Origin: Aquipseudomonas ullengensis | GTDB taxonomy: Bacteria > Pseudomonadota > Gammaproteobacteria > Pseudomonadales > Pseudomonadaceae | NCBI RefSeq assembly: GCF_014174475.1 | Contig: NZ_JACJUD010000001.1 | Location: 806,001-870,000 of the forward strand | Length of the DNA stretch: 64,000 nucleotides | Direction: 5' to 3' | Part shown: piece by piece, positions 23,366-32,589 of the stretch | How the letters are laid out: the number at the start of each line of letters is the position of its first letter | How positions within the stretch are numbered: the stretch's first letter is position 1 | Notes under the pieces: generated by a model | Told to the model about the DNA's origin: nothing | Seen by the model: the letters and a program-made list of their open reading frames with translations, nothing else | Databases searched by the model: none | Program-made: the position numbers and the translations under genes

Positions 23366-24295
23366 ATGACCCTCACCGAACTGCGCTACATCGTCACCCT
23401 CGCCCAGGAGCAGCATTTCGGGCGGGCCGCCGAGCGTTGCCATGTCAGCCAGCCGACCCTCTCGGTGGGGGTGAAGAAGCTCGAGGACGAGCTCGGCGTG
23501 CTGATCTTCGAGCGCAGCAAGAGCGCGGTGCGCCTGACCCCGGTCGGTGAAGGCATCGTCACCCAGGCGCAGAAGGTGCTGGAGCAGGCCCAGGGCATCC
23601 GCGAACTGGCCCAGGCCGGCAAGAACCAGCTGACCGCGCCGCTGAAGATCGGCGCCATCTACACCGTCGGTCCGTACCTGTTCCCGCACCTGATCCCGCA
23701 GCTGCACCGGGTCGCCCCGGACATGCCGCTGTATATCGAGGAAAACTTCACCCACATCCTGCGCGACAAGCTGCGCACCGGTGAGCTGGACGCGATCATC
23801 ATCGCCCTGCCGTTCCAGGAAGCCGATGTGCTGACCAAACCGCTGTATGACGAGCCGTTCTACGTGCTGCTGCCGGCCAATCACCCGTGGACCGCCAAGG
23901 AGCACATCGACGCCAGCCTGCTCAACGACAAGAGCCTGCTGCTGCTCGGCGAAGGCCACTGCTTCCGCGACCAGGTGCTGGAAGCCTGCCCGGCCACGCG
24001 CAAGACCGAAGAGAACAAGCACACCACCATCGAGTCCAGCTCGCTGGAAACCATTCGCCACATGGTCGCCTCCGGCCTGGGCATCTCGATCCTGCCGTTC
24101 TCCGCAGTGGACAGCCATCACTACGCCCCCGGCGTGATCGAAGTACGCCCGCTGACCCCACCGGTGCCCTACCGCACCGTGGCCATCGCCTGGCGCGCCA
24201 GCTTCCCACGACCGAAAGCCATCGAAATCCTCGCCGACTCGATCCGCCTCTGCTCGGTCGCCGCCCGCCCGCAAGGCCAAACCCTGCCGGCATGA
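23366..24295 (+). CDS. oxyR: Hydrogen-peroxide-sensing regulator OxyR
   Basis: A 309-residue LysR-type regulator. The N-terminal winged helix-turn-helix includes HFGRAAERCHVSQPTLSVGVKKLE (about 17-40). The redox pair is present at the classic positions: Cys199 in GEGHCFRDQ and Cys208 in VLEAC, which form the peroxide-induced disulfide in characterised OxyR. It activates catalase and peroxiredoxin genes. Its stop overlaps the recG start by 4 nt, matching the oxyR-recG coupling known in Pseudomonas. Confidence 0.98.
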   Translation: MTLTELRYIVTLAQEQHFGRAAERCHVSQPTLSVGVKKLEDELGVLIFERSKSAVRLTPVGEGIVTQAQKVLEQAQGIRELAQAGKNQLTAPLKIGAIYTVGPYLFPHLIPQLHRVAPDMPLYIEENFTHILRDKLRTGELDAIIIALPFQEADVLTKPLYDEPFYVLLPANHPWTAKEHIDASLLNDKSLLLLGEGHCFRDQVLEACPATRKTEENKHTTIESSSLETIRHMVASGLGISILPFSAVDSHHYAPGVIEVRPLTPPVPYRTVAIAWRASFPRPKAIEILADSIRLCSVAARPQGQTLPA

Positions 24296-26367
24296 CCGAA
24301 CTGGCTCAGGTACCGGTCACCGCGCTCAAGGGAGTGGGCGCGGCACTGGCGGAAAAACTCGCCAAGGTCGGCCTGGAAACCCTGCAGGACGTGCTTTTCC
24401 ACTTGCCCCTGCGCTACCAGGATCGCACCCGCGTGGTGCCGATCGGCGCCTTGCGCCCCGGCCAGGACGCGGTGATCGAGGGTGTGGTGGCCGGCGCCGA
24501 TGTCGCTATGGGCAAGCGCCGCAGCCTGCTGGTGCGCCTGCAGGATGGCACCGGCACCCTCAGCCTGCGCTTCTACCACTTCAGCCAGGCCCAGCGTGAC
24601 GGCCTCAAACGTGGCACCCATGTGCGCTGCTACGGCGAGGCGCGCCCCGGTGCTTCCGGCCTGGAGATCTACCACCCGGAATACCGCACCCTCGGCAACG
24701 ACGAAGTGGCGCCGGTGGAACAGACCCTGACGCCGATTTACCCGACCACCGAAGGCCTCACCCAGCAACGCCTGCGCAGCCTCAGCCAACTGGCCCTGGC
24801 GCGCCTTGGCCCGCACAGCCTGCCCGACTGGCTGCCCGCCGAACTGGCGCGCGACTATCGCCTCGGCGCGCTGGATGAAGCCATTCGCTACCTGCACCGG
24901 CCACCGCCGGATGCCGACCTGGAAGAGCTCGCCGAGGGCCGCCACTGGGCCCAGCACCGCCTGGCCTTCGAGGAGCTGCTGACCCACCAGCTGTCACTCC
25001 AGCGCCTGCGCGAACAGGTGCGCGCCCAGCAGGCGCCACGCCTGCCGGTGGCCAAACGCCTGCCGCAATTGTTCCTGCAGAACCTCGGCTTCCAGCCCAC
25101 CGGCGCGCAGCAGCGGGTCGGCGCGGAAATCGCCTACGACCTGTCCCAGGACGAACCCATGCTGCGCCTGGTGCAAGGCGACGTGGGGGCCGGCAAAACC
25201 GTGGTCGCCGCCCTCGCCGCCCTGCAGGCCCTGGAGGCCGGTTACCAAGTGGCGCTGATGGCGCCCACCGAGATCCTCGCCGAGCAGCACTTCATCAACT
25301 TCACCCGCTGGCTTGAGCCGCTGGGCATCGAGGTCGCCTGGCTGGCCGGCAAGCTCAAGGGCAAGGCCCGCGCCGCCGCGCTGGAGCAAATCGCCAGCGG
25401 CACGCCGATGGTGGTCGGCACCCACGCGCTGTTCCAGGAAGAAGTGCAGTTCAAGCGCCTGGCCCTGGCGATCATCGACGAGCAGCACCGTTTCGGTGTG
25501 CAGCAGCGCCTGGCCCTGCGCCAGAAAGGCATCAATGGCCGCCTGTGCCCGCACCAGTTGATCATGACCGCCACACCGATTCCGCGGACCCTGGCGATGA
25601 GCGCCTACGCCGACCTCGACACCTCGATCCTCGACGAGCTGCCGCCCGGACGCACGCCGGTGAATACCCTGGTGATCGCCGACAGCCGCCGCATCGAAGT
25701 GGTCGAGCGCGTGCGCATCGCCTGCCGCGAGGGGCGCCAGGCCTATTGGGTGTGCACGCTGATCGAGGAATCCGAAGAGCTCACCTGCCAGGCCGCCGAA
25801 ACCAGTTTCGAAGAACTCACCGCCGCCCTCGGCGAGCTGCGCGTGGGCCTGATCCACGGGCGCATGAAGCCGGCCGAGAAGGCCGCGGTGATGGACCAGT
25901 TCAAGCGTGGCGAACTGCAACTGCTGGTCGCCACCACGGTGATCGAGGTCGGCGTCGACGTGCCCAACGCCAGCCTGATGATCATCGAGAACCCCGAGCG
26001 CCTCGGCCTGGCGCAACTGCACCAGCTGCGCGGCCGGGTCGGCCGGGGCAGCGCCGCCAGCCACTGCGTGCTGCTCTATCACGCGCCGCTGTCGCAAATG
26101 GGCCGCGAGCGCCTGGCGATCATGCGCGAGACCTGCGACGGCTTCGTCATCGCCGAGAAGGACCTGGAGCTGCGCGGCCCCGGCGAAATGCTTGGCACCC
26201 GCCAGACCGGCCTGCTGCAATTCAAGGTCGCCGACCTGATGCGCGACGCCGACCTGCTGCCGGCCGTGCGTGACGCCGCGCAGGCGCTGCTGGCATCCTG
26301 GCCGCAACACGTCAGCCCGCTGCTCGAACGCTGGCTGCGCCATGGCCAGCAATACGGCCAAGTGTGA
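24292..26367 (+). CDS. recG: ATP-dependent DNA helicase RecG
   Basis: A 691-residue superfamily 2 translocase that reverses stalled forks and processes recombination intermediates. An N-terminal wedge/OB domain (VPIGALRPGQDAVIEG...) precedes the helicase: Walker A GDVGAGKT (about 297-304), DEQHRFGV box, TATPIPRTLA (motif III) and motif VI LHQLRGRVGRG. The start ATG lies inside the oxyR stop, so the two are translationally coupled. Confidence 0.98.
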   Translation: MTELAQVPVTALKGVGAALAEKLAKVGLETLQDVLFHLPLRYQDRTRVVPIGALRPGQDAVIEGVVAGADVAMGKRRSLLVRLQDGTGTLSLRFYHFSQAQRDGLKRGTHVRCYGEARPGASGLEIYHPEYRTLGNDEVAPVEQTLTPIYPTTEGLTQQRLRSLSQLALARLGPHSLPDWLPAELARDYRLGALDEAIRYLHRPPPDADLEELAEGRHWAQHRLAFEELLTHQLSLQRLREQVRAQQAPRLPVAKRLPQLFLQNLGFQPTGAQQRVGAEIAYDLSQDEPMLRLVQGDVGAGKTVVAALAALQALEAGYQVALMAPTEILAEQHFINFTRWLEPLGIEVAWLAGKLKGKARAAALEQIASGTPMVVGTHALFQEEVQFKRLALAIIDEQHRFGVQQRLALRQKGINGRLCPHQLIMTATPIPRTLAMSAYADLDTSILDELPPGRTPVNTLVIADSRRIEVVERVRIACREGRQAYWVCTLIEESEELTCQAAETSFEELTAALGELRVGLIHGRMKPAEKAAVMDQFKRGELQLLVATTVIEVGVDVPNASLMIIENPERLGLAQLHQLRGRVGRGSAASHCVLLYHAPLSQMGRERLAIMRETCDGFVIAEKDLELRGPGEMLGTRQTGLLQFKVADLMRDADLLPAVRDAAQALLASWPQHVSPLLERWLRHGQQYGQV

Positions 26368-26461
26368 TCAAATCGACAGCGCGCCGTTGGTCACCTGTCC
26401 GACGGCCGAGCAGCGTTCTCGGGGCGCTGGTTATACTCAGCCGCAGTAGTTCCTCAGTTGG

Positions 26462-27880
26462 ATGTCACCCATGACCGAAGTTGCACTCGCTCCCGACTCC
26501 GCCCCGCACCCACCGGCGGTGATTCTGCAGTTGCTGGAAAAACTCGGCGTGGCCTGCCACATCCGCCACGATCATCACGCCCTGCCGGCCTCGCGCCGGG
26601 TCCAGGTGGCCTTGCTCGACGACGCCGTCGGCGCGCTGCTGGTGCTGTTTCCGCAGAGCCTGCTGCTCGACCTCAACCGCCTGGCCGAGCTGACCGGGCG
26701 CAAGCTCGCCGCGGTCAAGCCCGAGCGCCTGGAGCGCATGCTGGCCAAGCACAGCCTGGGCATCCTGCCGGGCCTGCCGCCGCTGACCAGCTCGCCCTGC
26801 CTGTATGACGAACGCATGCTGCAGGAAGACAGCCTGCTGGTGGAATCCGGCACGCCCGGCGTGCTGCTGGAAATCAGCAGCGAAGCGTTCAAGAGCATCC
26901 TCCTGAGCAAGGCCAGTGCCGCCCGCTTCGGCGAGCCGGTGGTGGCGATCAAGCCCAACCTGGACCGCCCGGACGACGACCGCGCGGAAATCACCCAGGC
27001 CGTGCAGGCCTTCACCGCCCGCCGCATCCAGCAACGCCTGGAAGAAACCATCGAGATTCCGCCGCTGCCGGAAACCGCGCAGAAGATCATCAAACTGCGT
27101 GTCGACCCGGACGCCACCGTGGATGACATCACCGGCGTGGTCGAGACCGACCCGGCGCTGGCCGCCCAGGTGGTCAGCTGGGCCGCTTCGCCCTACTACG
27201 CCGCGCCGGGCAAGATCCGCTCGGTGGAAGACGCCATCGTCCGCGTGCTGGGCTTCGACCTGGTGATCAACCTGGCCCTCGGCCTGGCCCTGGGCAAGAC
27301 CCTGAGCCTGCCCAAAGACCAGCCGCAACAGGCCACACCGTACTGGCAACAGGCGATCTACAGCGCCGCCGTGATCGAAGGCCTGACTCGCGCCATGCCG
27401 CGCGCCCAGCGCCCGGAAGCCGGCCTGACCTACCTCGCCGGGTTGCTGCACAACTTCGGCTACCTGGTCCTCGCCCACGTGTTCCCGCCGCACTTCTCGC
27501 TGATCTGCCGGCACCTGGAGGTCAACCCGCACCTGCCGGCCAGCTACATCGAGCAGCACCTGCTGGGTATCTCCCGCGAGCAGATCGGTGCCTGGCTGAT
27601 GCGTTTCTGGGACATGCCGGAAGAGCTCGCCACCGCCCTGCGCTTCCAGCACGACCCGGACTACGACGGCGCCCACAGTGCCTACCCGAACCTGGTGTGC
27701 CTGGCCGTCAGCCTGCTGCGCAACCGCGGCATCGGCAGCGGCCCGCAGAGCGAGATCCCCGACAGCCTGTTCGAACGCCTGGGCATCAGCCGTGACAAGG
27801 CCGACGACGCGCTGAACAAGGTGCTGCAGGCGGAAGTGGCCCTGCGCGAGCTGGCCTCGCAGTTCAACCATCCGCACTGA
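26462..27880 (+). CDS. YbaK-like plus HDOD domain protein
   Basis: 472 residues. Residues about 10-155 resemble the YbaK/ProX aminoacyl-tRNA deacylase-associated fold (KLGVACHIRHDHHAL... RLERMLAKHSLGILPGLPPL); residues about 195-430 are an HDOD domain (IEIPPLPETAQKIIKLRVDPDATVDDI, LAGLLHNFGYLVLAHVFP). HDOD domains are HD-fold relatives that usually lack hydrolase activity and serve in signalling. The fusion recurs in Pseudomonas, but the role is not known to me. A second start, four codons in (MTEVALAP), is equally possible. Confidence 0.85.
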   Translation: MSPMTEVALAPDSAPHPPAVILQLLEKLGVACHIRHDHHALPASRRVQVALLDDAVGALLVLFPQSLLLDLNRLAELTGRKLAAVKPERLERMLAKHSLGILPGLPPLTSSPCLYDERMLQEDSLLVESGTPGVLLEISSEAFKSILLSKASAARFGEPVVAIKPNLDRPDDDRAEITQAVQAFTARRIQQRLEETIEIPPLPETAQKIIKLRVDPDATVDDITGVVETDPALAAQVVSWAASPYYAAPGKIRSVEDAIVRVLGFDLVINLALGLALGKTLSLPKDQPQQATPYWQQAIYSAAVIEGLTRAMPRAQRPEAGLTYLAGLLHNFGYLVLAHVFPPHFSLICRHLEVNPHLPASYIEQHLLGISREQIGAWLMRFWDMPEELATALRFQHDPDYDGAHSAYPNLVCLAVSLLRNRGIGSGPQSEIPDSLFERLGISRDKADDALNKVLQAEVALRELASQFNHPH

Positions 27881-27894
27881 GAAACGCGCGCAGC

Positions 27895-27921
27895 AAAAAG
27901 GGGCCCAAGGGCCCCTTTTTT
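27895..27921. terminator. Bidirectional intrinsic terminator
   Basis: AAAAAGGGGCCC-AAG-GGCCCCTTTTTT: a perfect GC stem flanked by A- and T-runs, so it can end transcription in both directions. It sits between the HDOD gene and the convergent secreted-protein gene. Confidence 0.93.
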
Positions 27922-27937
27922 CATGCCTGGCGAATGC

Positions 27938-28666
27938 CTACTTGAGCTTCGCCCGACGTGCCGCGAACAGCGTGGGCAAGGCCTTGGCGCTGGCCTCGAG
28001 CACGGCACGCAACGGCGCCTGCTCGTAGAGCGCCGCGTATTCGCCAAGCTGCGAGCTGGGTGTGCGGCGGTAGGCGTAGAGCATGAAGGCTTCCACGCCG
28101 CTGGCGCTTGAGGCGCGCAACGGGGCGACCTGGGCCGTGGTCTGCTCGGTCAGGGCTTTCTCATCGAGGTTCTTGCCGCGGCTGCGCAGGGTCATCAGCG
28201 CCTGCGTCTTGCCCACTTCATAACGCAGCAACGTGGCCATCTCGGTGGTGTGCGCCGCCTTGTCCAGGCGCTGCACCAGGGCCAGACGATCCTGGCGCGG
28301 CGGGCGCTCGCTCAGTTGCGCACGGTAGGCGCCCAGGCCACCTTCCACACCGACCGCGCGCTCGGCCTCGGTGAAGTGCCGGGCCAGCGGGGTGTTAAGC
28401 AACTTCAGCGCCTCATCCACTTGCGCCTTGGACAACTGGCCACTCAACTGGCGCGCCAGATCGGCACACAACGGGCCGGCTGCGAACAGCGTACCCAGCT
28501 GCTTCTGCTGCTTGGCTGGCATGCCGCGTTGCAGCAAGGGCGCCGTCTGGGCGCAAAGCAATTGCACACCGGCCAGTTCCAGCACCTGATTCAGCGCCGG
28601 ATCGACTTCGGCCGCCTGGGCAGTACTGAGGGTAAACAGTAGGGGAATGAGAGTCAGCAGACGCAT
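27938..28666 (-). CDS. Secreted protein of unknown function
   Basis: 242 residues with a Sec signal (MRLLTLIPLLFTLSTAQAAE, cleavage about 18-19) and a helix-rich mature part with two Cys (LLCAQTA, LCADLA) that could form a disulfide. No known domain is recognised. It probably acts in the periplasm. It is read leftward into the strong bidirectional terminator. Confidence 0.7.
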   Translation of the reverse strand: MRLLTLIPLLFTLSTAQAAEVDPALNQVLELAGVQLLCAQTAPLLQRGMPAKQQKQLGTLFAAGPLCADLARQLSGQLSKAQVDEALKLLNTPLARHFTEAERAVGVEGGLGAYRAQLSERPPRQDRLALVQRLDKAAHTTEMATLLRYEVGKTQALMTLRSRGKNLDEKALTEQTTAQVAPLRASSASGVEAFMLYAYRRTPSSQLGEYAALYEQAPLRAVLEASAKALPTLFAARRAKLK

Positions 28667-28738
28667 GCCACGGTTTCCATGGAAAAGACTTTCAGCCTAG
28701 CCAATGCCCAAGGCACTGACCAGCTCTGGAACGGGGGC

Positions 28739-29137
28739 TTAGGCCGCTTTCTTGAGGTCGTTCTTGGTTTTCTTTTTCGGCACGACGTACTTGAGCAGGC
28801 CCTGGAACCAGATCACCAGTGCCGGGTTGCCCTGGATCTGGATGTCCTTGTTCTGGATGCCCTGCATGAAGGCCAGCTGCTTGTTCTTCGCCTGCATGGT
28901 GGCGAAGCCGTAGGCCGCATCCTTGAAGCCGATGGCGAAGGCCGGCTCGGCGGCGCTACCGGAGCGGCTGGTGACGCGCTGATCCTTGATGATGAACTGG
29001 CGGGAGACCTTGCCGTCCAGGGTGTGCAACTGGAACACCAGGTCCTTGCCGGCCAGCTGCTGCTGGAAGTCGGAATTGGTGCGGCTGGCCTTGGCCATCA
29101 GGCGGCCCAGCATCCAGAGAAGAAAGCGGAATTTCAT
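28739..29137 (-). CDS. SCP2 sterol-binding-domain protein
   Basis: 132 residues starting MKFRFLLWMLGRLMAKASRT, with KDLVFQLHTLDGKVSRQFIIKD and a hydrophobic-pocket pattern ending NPALVIWFQGLLKYVVPKKKTK. It resembles the SCP2-like lipid-binding fold. An upstream in-frame extension of 12 codons is possible but less typical. No substrate is known. Confidence 0.75.
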   Translation of the reverse strand: MKFRFLLWMLGRLMAKASRTNSDFQQQLAGKDLVFQLHTLDGKVSRQFIIKDQRVTSRSGSAAEPAFAIGFKDAAYGFATMQAKNKQLAFMQGIQNKDIQIQGNPALVIWFQGLLKYVVPKKKTKNDLKKAA

Positions 29138-29268
29138 GGCGCAGCCTCGAATTGGGTGGGATCGGCGGCGCATTGTAGCGATTTGCAGCGAAGACTACAT
29201 CTTGTGCAGGCAGAGCGGAGGGGAGCGGGAAAGCAGCCCGGGGCCTGGCGGCCCCGGATGCGAGACGC

Positions 29269-29541
29269 TTAGTTGACGGCGTCTTTCAGCGATTTGCCAG
29301 GCTTGAACGCAACAGTGTTGCTGGCCTTGATCTTCACCGGCTGGCCGGTTTGCGGGTTTTTCCCGGTGCGGGCGCCGCGATGACGCTGCAGGAAGGTGCC
29401 GAAACCTACCAGGGTGACGCTGTCCTTGCGGTTCAGGGCGCTGGTGATTTCTTCGAGAACGGCGTTGAGAACGCGGTTGGCCTGGTCTTTGGTCAGATCT
29501 GCCTTTTCGGCGATAGCCGCGGCGAGTTCGGGTTTACGCAT
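29269..29541 (-). CDS. hupA: DNA-binding protein HU
   Basis: A 90-residue HU-type protein: MRKPELAAAIAEKADLTKDQ, VTLVGFGTFLQRHRGARTGKNPQTGQ and the DNA-binding arm ending IKASNTVAFKPGKSLKDAV. Histone-like dimers compact and bend DNA in the nucleoid. In Pseudomonas this copy sits beside the rubredoxin gene and is usually called hupA. Confidence 0.95.
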   Translation of the reverse strand: MRKPELAAAIAEKADLTKDQANRVLNAVLEEITSALNRKDSVTLVGFGTFLQRHRGARTGKNPQTGQPVKIKASNTVAFKPGKSLKDAVN

Positions 29542-29884
29542 GAGTTGCCTCTTTGACGGTTTGTTGTTTTTGTGTCCGTGCTGTCCGTCCGGAACAGCGC
29601 CCAAGGCGCCGCAACAGCTCTGCGCTGCGGCAGACCGGGGGAGAATGGCACGCCATCCGGCACTGCGCCAGTGCCGCCCGGACGGTTTGCCCGAGCAATC
29701 ACAAGGCGTTTACGACAGAACGACTGCCATTTGCGCCAGAAGCCCGACAAATCCCCCGCTTCGGCTCCGCGTGTCGCGCGTACAGGCGCACTGAAACCTG
29801 ACCAGCGGTAGAGGCCACCGCCAACGAAAACGGCGGCCCGCAGGCCGCCGTTTCGAGTCCATCACGCCCCAGCAGGGCTGATGA
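29542..29884. other. Upstream region of hupA and downstream region of rubredoxin
   Basis: 343 bases without a convincing gene. The first part must carry the hupA promoter, but no clear -35/-10 pair stands out. The end holds the rubredoxin terminator hairpin (29827-29854). The open frames crossing it do not look like proteins. Confidence 0.5.
29827..29854 (-). terminator. Terminator of the rubredoxin gene
   Basis: Inverted repeat AACGGCGGCC / GGCCGCCGTT with a four-base loop; on the minus strand it is followed by TTTTCGTT. It lies 31 bp past the rubredoxin stop. Confidence 0.8.
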
Positions 29885-30052
29885 TCAACCGATTTCGATC
29901 ATCTCGAAGTCGGCCTTGCCCACGCCGCAATCCGGGCACAGCCAGTCGGCCGGCACGTCTTCCCAGCGGGTGCCGGCGGCGATGCCGTCATCCGGCCAGC
30001 CCTGGCTTTCGTCGTAGATCAGACCGCACACCACACATTGCCACTTCTTCAT
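29885..30052 (-). CDS. rubA: Rubredoxin
   Basis: A 55-residue protein with two iron-binding pairs, CVVCG (Cys6, Cys9) and CPDCG (Cys39, Cys42), around [13 protein letters not shown] and [16 protein letters not shown]. The single Fe(Cys)4 centre transfers one electron, in pseudomonads often to alkane hydroxylase or in oxidative stress. P. aeruginosa carries two rubredoxins and a reductase here; only one rubredoxin and no reductase are present in this stretch. Confidence 0.96.
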   Translation of the reverse strand: MKKWQCVVCGLIYDESQGWPDDGIAAGTRWEDVPADWLCPDCGVGKADFEMIEIG

Positions 30053-30186
30053 CACAGCTACCTCGTCGTTCGGGCTACAGGATCTGCCTCTGCGGGCAGC
30101 GGCCTGGTCAAAAAATCAGCAGGCTTTGTACTGGCCTGCGCGCCGCGGCGCAAGCCCCAGTCGACGCTCTACGCTGCCAAATCGAC

Positions 30187-30804
30187 ATGTTAAGCTCGCG
30201 CCTTCCCGTCATTGTCGAAGCCGTTGCCTTGCCTCCCGCCGCACTCCCCCACCCGCCCCGCTGGCTCACTTGCGCGCAACTGCACCCGGCGCCCGCGCCG
30301 CTGCTGCGCGACTGGCTATTCGATCAGGGCTCGCTGACCCGCCGCCTCTCGGCCCTCAGCCGCCAGCAGTTCAGTGTACTGCCGCTGCAGCAGGGCTGGC
30401 AGGTGCTGCGCAGCGATGAATGCGCGGCGCTGCAGGTGCCGAATGGCAGCCAGGGCTGGGTGCGTGAAGTGTTCCTGCGCGGCGCCGGCGAGGCCTGGGT
30501 GTTCGCCCGCAGCGTGGCGGCGCGTAGCGCCCTGGAAGGCTCGGGTTTCGACCTGGGCAAGCTGGGCAGTCGCTCGCTGGGCGAGTTGCTGTTCAGCGAC
30601 CGGGCCTTCGCCCGCGGCGAGCTGCAAACCTGCCGCTACCCCGCGGCCTGGCTGCCAGCCGAGGCGCGCGAAGAGCGCCTGTGGGGCCGGCGTTCGTGCT
30701 TCTGGCGCGACGGGCTCGGTGTGCTGGTGGCCGAGGTGTTCCTGCCGGCGTTCTGGGAGCAGGCCGCAGCTCCCGAACAGCAAAGCGTGATCGAGCCAAC
30801 GTAG
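30187..30804 (+). CDS. ubiC: Chorismate--pyruvate lyase
   Basis: UbiC converts chorismate to 4-hydroxybenzoate, the first committed step of ubiquinone synthesis. Diagnostic stretches are [51 protein letters not shown] and LWGRRSCFW. From this ATG the protein is 205 residues, longer at the N-terminus than E. coli UbiC (about 165), so the true start may be a later alternative codon. ubiA follows after 62 bp. Confidence 0.93.
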   Translation: MLSSRLPVIVEAVALPPAALPHPPRWLTCAQLHPAPAPLLRDWLFDQGSLTRRLSALSRQQFSVLPLQQGWQVLRSDECAALQVPNGSQGWVREVFLRGAGEAWVFARSVAARSALEGSGFDLGKLGSRSLGELLFSDRAFARGELQTCRYPAAWLPAEAREERLWGRRSCFWRDGLGVLVAEVFLPAFWEQAAAPEQQSVIEPT

Positions 30805-30866
30805 CGTTCGATAGTCTGCGGCGCCCGGCCCCGTATAATCGCCGCACCTCGCCCGGAGAACCGTCG

Positions 30867-31760
30867 ATGTACACCACCCTGCTGCAATCGCTGAATCGCC
30901 TGCACCCGCGCACCTGGGACTTCATCCAGCTGATGCGCCTGGACAAGCCGATCGGTATCTACCTGCTGCTGTGGCCGACCCTGTGGGCGCTGTGGGTGGC
31001 GAGCAAGGGTGTGCCGGACGCCAAGCTGCTGTTCATCTTCGTTGCCGGCGTACTGCTGATGCGTGCCGCCGGCTGCGTGATCAACGACTACGCCGACCGC
31101 CACTTCGACGGCCATGTCGCCCGCACCCAGGCCCGCCCGCTGGCCAGCGGCAAGATCAGTGTGCGCGAGGCGCTAATCCTGTTCGCCGTGCTGATCGCCC
31201 TGAGCTTCATCCTGGTGCTGTTCACCAACCTGACCACCATCCTCCTGTCGTTCGGCGGCCTGGCCCTGGCCGCCAGCTACCCGTTCATGAAACGCTACAC
31301 CTTCTACCCGCAGGTGGTGCTCGGCGCGGCGTTTTCCTGGGGCATGCCGATGGCGTTCAGCGCGGTAACCGGCGAGCTGCCGCCGCCCGAAGCCTGGCTG
31401 CTGTACCTGGCCAACCTGCTGTGGACCGTGGCCTACGACACCTACTACGCGATGACCGACCGCGAGGACGACCTGAAGATCGGCCTGAAATCCACCGCCA
31501 TCCTGTTCGGCGATGCCGACCGCATCATCATCCTCTGCCTGCAGGGCCTGGCACTGCTGTGCCTGGCCATGGCGGGCGCGCGTTTCAGCCTGGGCATCTG
31601 GTTCCTGCTCGGCCTGTTCGGCGCCGCCGCCTGCTTCGCCTGGGAGTTCTGGAGCACGCGCAACCGTGAGCCCCAGGCCTGCTTCGCCGCCTTCCTGCAC
31701 AACCACTGGGCCGGGTTGGCGATCCTCGCCGGCATCGCCCTCGACTACGCGCTGCGCTAG
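30867..31760 (+). CDS. ubiA: 4-hydroxybenzoate octaprenyltransferase
   Basis: A 297-residue inner-membrane prenyltransferase attaching the polyprenyl tail to 4-hydroxybenzoate. Both Asp-rich metal/diphosphate motifs are visible: NDYADRHFD (73-81) and [13 protein letters not shown] (about 191-203), among about eight hydrophobic helices. The start [10 protein letters not shown] gives the family length. It forms a ubiC-ubiA unit. Confidence 0.97.
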   Translation: MYTTLLQSLNRLHPRTWDFIQLMRLDKPIGIYLLLWPTLWALWVASKGVPDAKLLFIFVAGVLLMRAAGCVINDYADRHFDGHVARTQARPLASGKISVREALILFAVLIALSFILVLFTNLTTILLSFGGLALAASYPFMKRYTFYPQVVLGAAFSWGMPMAFSAVTGELPPPEAWLLYLANLLWTVAYDTYYAMTDREDDLKIGLKSTAILFGDADRIIILCLQGLALLCLAMAGARFSLGIWFLLGLFGAAACFAWEFWSTRNREPQACFAAFLHNHWAGLAILAGIALDYALR

Positions 31761-31795
31761 GTCGATGGCAGTGCGGCTACAGAGATGCCGCCACG

Positions 31796-31813
31796 CTGTC
31801 ACATCGCTGCAAT
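31796..31813 (+). promoter_or_regulatory. Candidate Pho box upstream of phoB
   Basis: CTGTCAC-ATCG-CTGCAAT: the left half matches the PhoB half-site CTGTCAY exactly, spacing is right, and the right half matches at five of seven positions. It lies 50 bp before phoB, fitting known autoregulation of phoBR. Found by eye. Confidence 0.6.
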
Positions 31814-31863
31814 AATTCCGTTATCTAATGCGGCGCAAGACAGATAAACCGAGGCAGGACCCC

Positions 31864-32553
31864 ATGGTTGGCAAGAACATCCTGATCGTTGACGACGAAG
31901 CGCCGATCCGCGAAATGATCGCAGTGGCGCTGGAAATGGCCGGCTACGACTGCATGGAAGCCGAGAACACCCAGCAGGCGCATGCGATGATCGTCGACCG
32001 CAAGCCCGACCTGATCCTGCTCGACTGGATGCTGCCGGGCACCAGCGGCATCGAGCTGGCCCGCCGCCTCAAGCGCGACGAGCTGACCGACGACATCCCG
32101 ATCATCATGCTCACGGCCAAGGGTGAAGAGGACAACAAGATCCAGGGCCTGGAAGTCGGCGCCGACGACTACATCACCAAGCCGTTCTCGCCGCGCGAAC
32201 TGGTGGCCCGGCTCAAGGCCGTGCTGCGCCGCGCCGCGCCGAATGACGGTGAGTCGCCGATCGAGATCGGCGGCCTGCTGCTCGACCCGATCAGCCACCG
32301 CGTGACCATCGACGGCAAGCCTGCCGAAATGGGCCCCACCGAATACCGCCTGCTGCAGTTCTTCATGACCCACCAGGAGCGCGCCTACACCCGTGGCCAG
32401 CTGCTCGATCAGGTGTGGGGCGGCAACGTCTATGTCGAGGAACGCACGGTCGACGTGCACATCCGCCGCCTGCGCAAGGCACTGGGCGAGGTCTACGAGA
32501 ATCTCGTGCAAACCGTGCGTGGTACGGGCTACCGTTTCTCCACCAAGAGCTGA
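31864..32553 (+). CDS. phoB: Phosphate response regulator PhoB
   Basis: A 229-residue OmpR-type regulator: receiver domain with phospho-acceptor Asp54 ([10 protein letters not shown]) and the conserved Lys in [12 protein letters not shown], then a winged-helix DNA-binding domain ending [19 protein letters not shown] and VRGTGYRFS. It activates phosphate-starvation genes at Pho boxes. phoR follows after 36 bp. Confidence 0.98.
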   Translation: MVGKNILIVDDEAPIREMIAVALEMAGYDCMEAENTQQAHAMIVDRKPDLILLDWMLPGTSGIELARRLKRDELTDDIPIIMLTAKGEEDNKIQGLEVGADDYITKPFSPRELVARLKAVLRRAAPNDGESPIEIGGLLLDPISHRVTIDGKPAEMGPTEYRLLQFFMTHQERAYTRGQLLDQVWGGNVYVEERTVDVHIRRLRKALGEVYENLVQTVRGTGYRFSTKS

Positions 32554-32589
32554 GCCTGCTGCACTGCAGTGACTGAAAGGAAGCGATAG

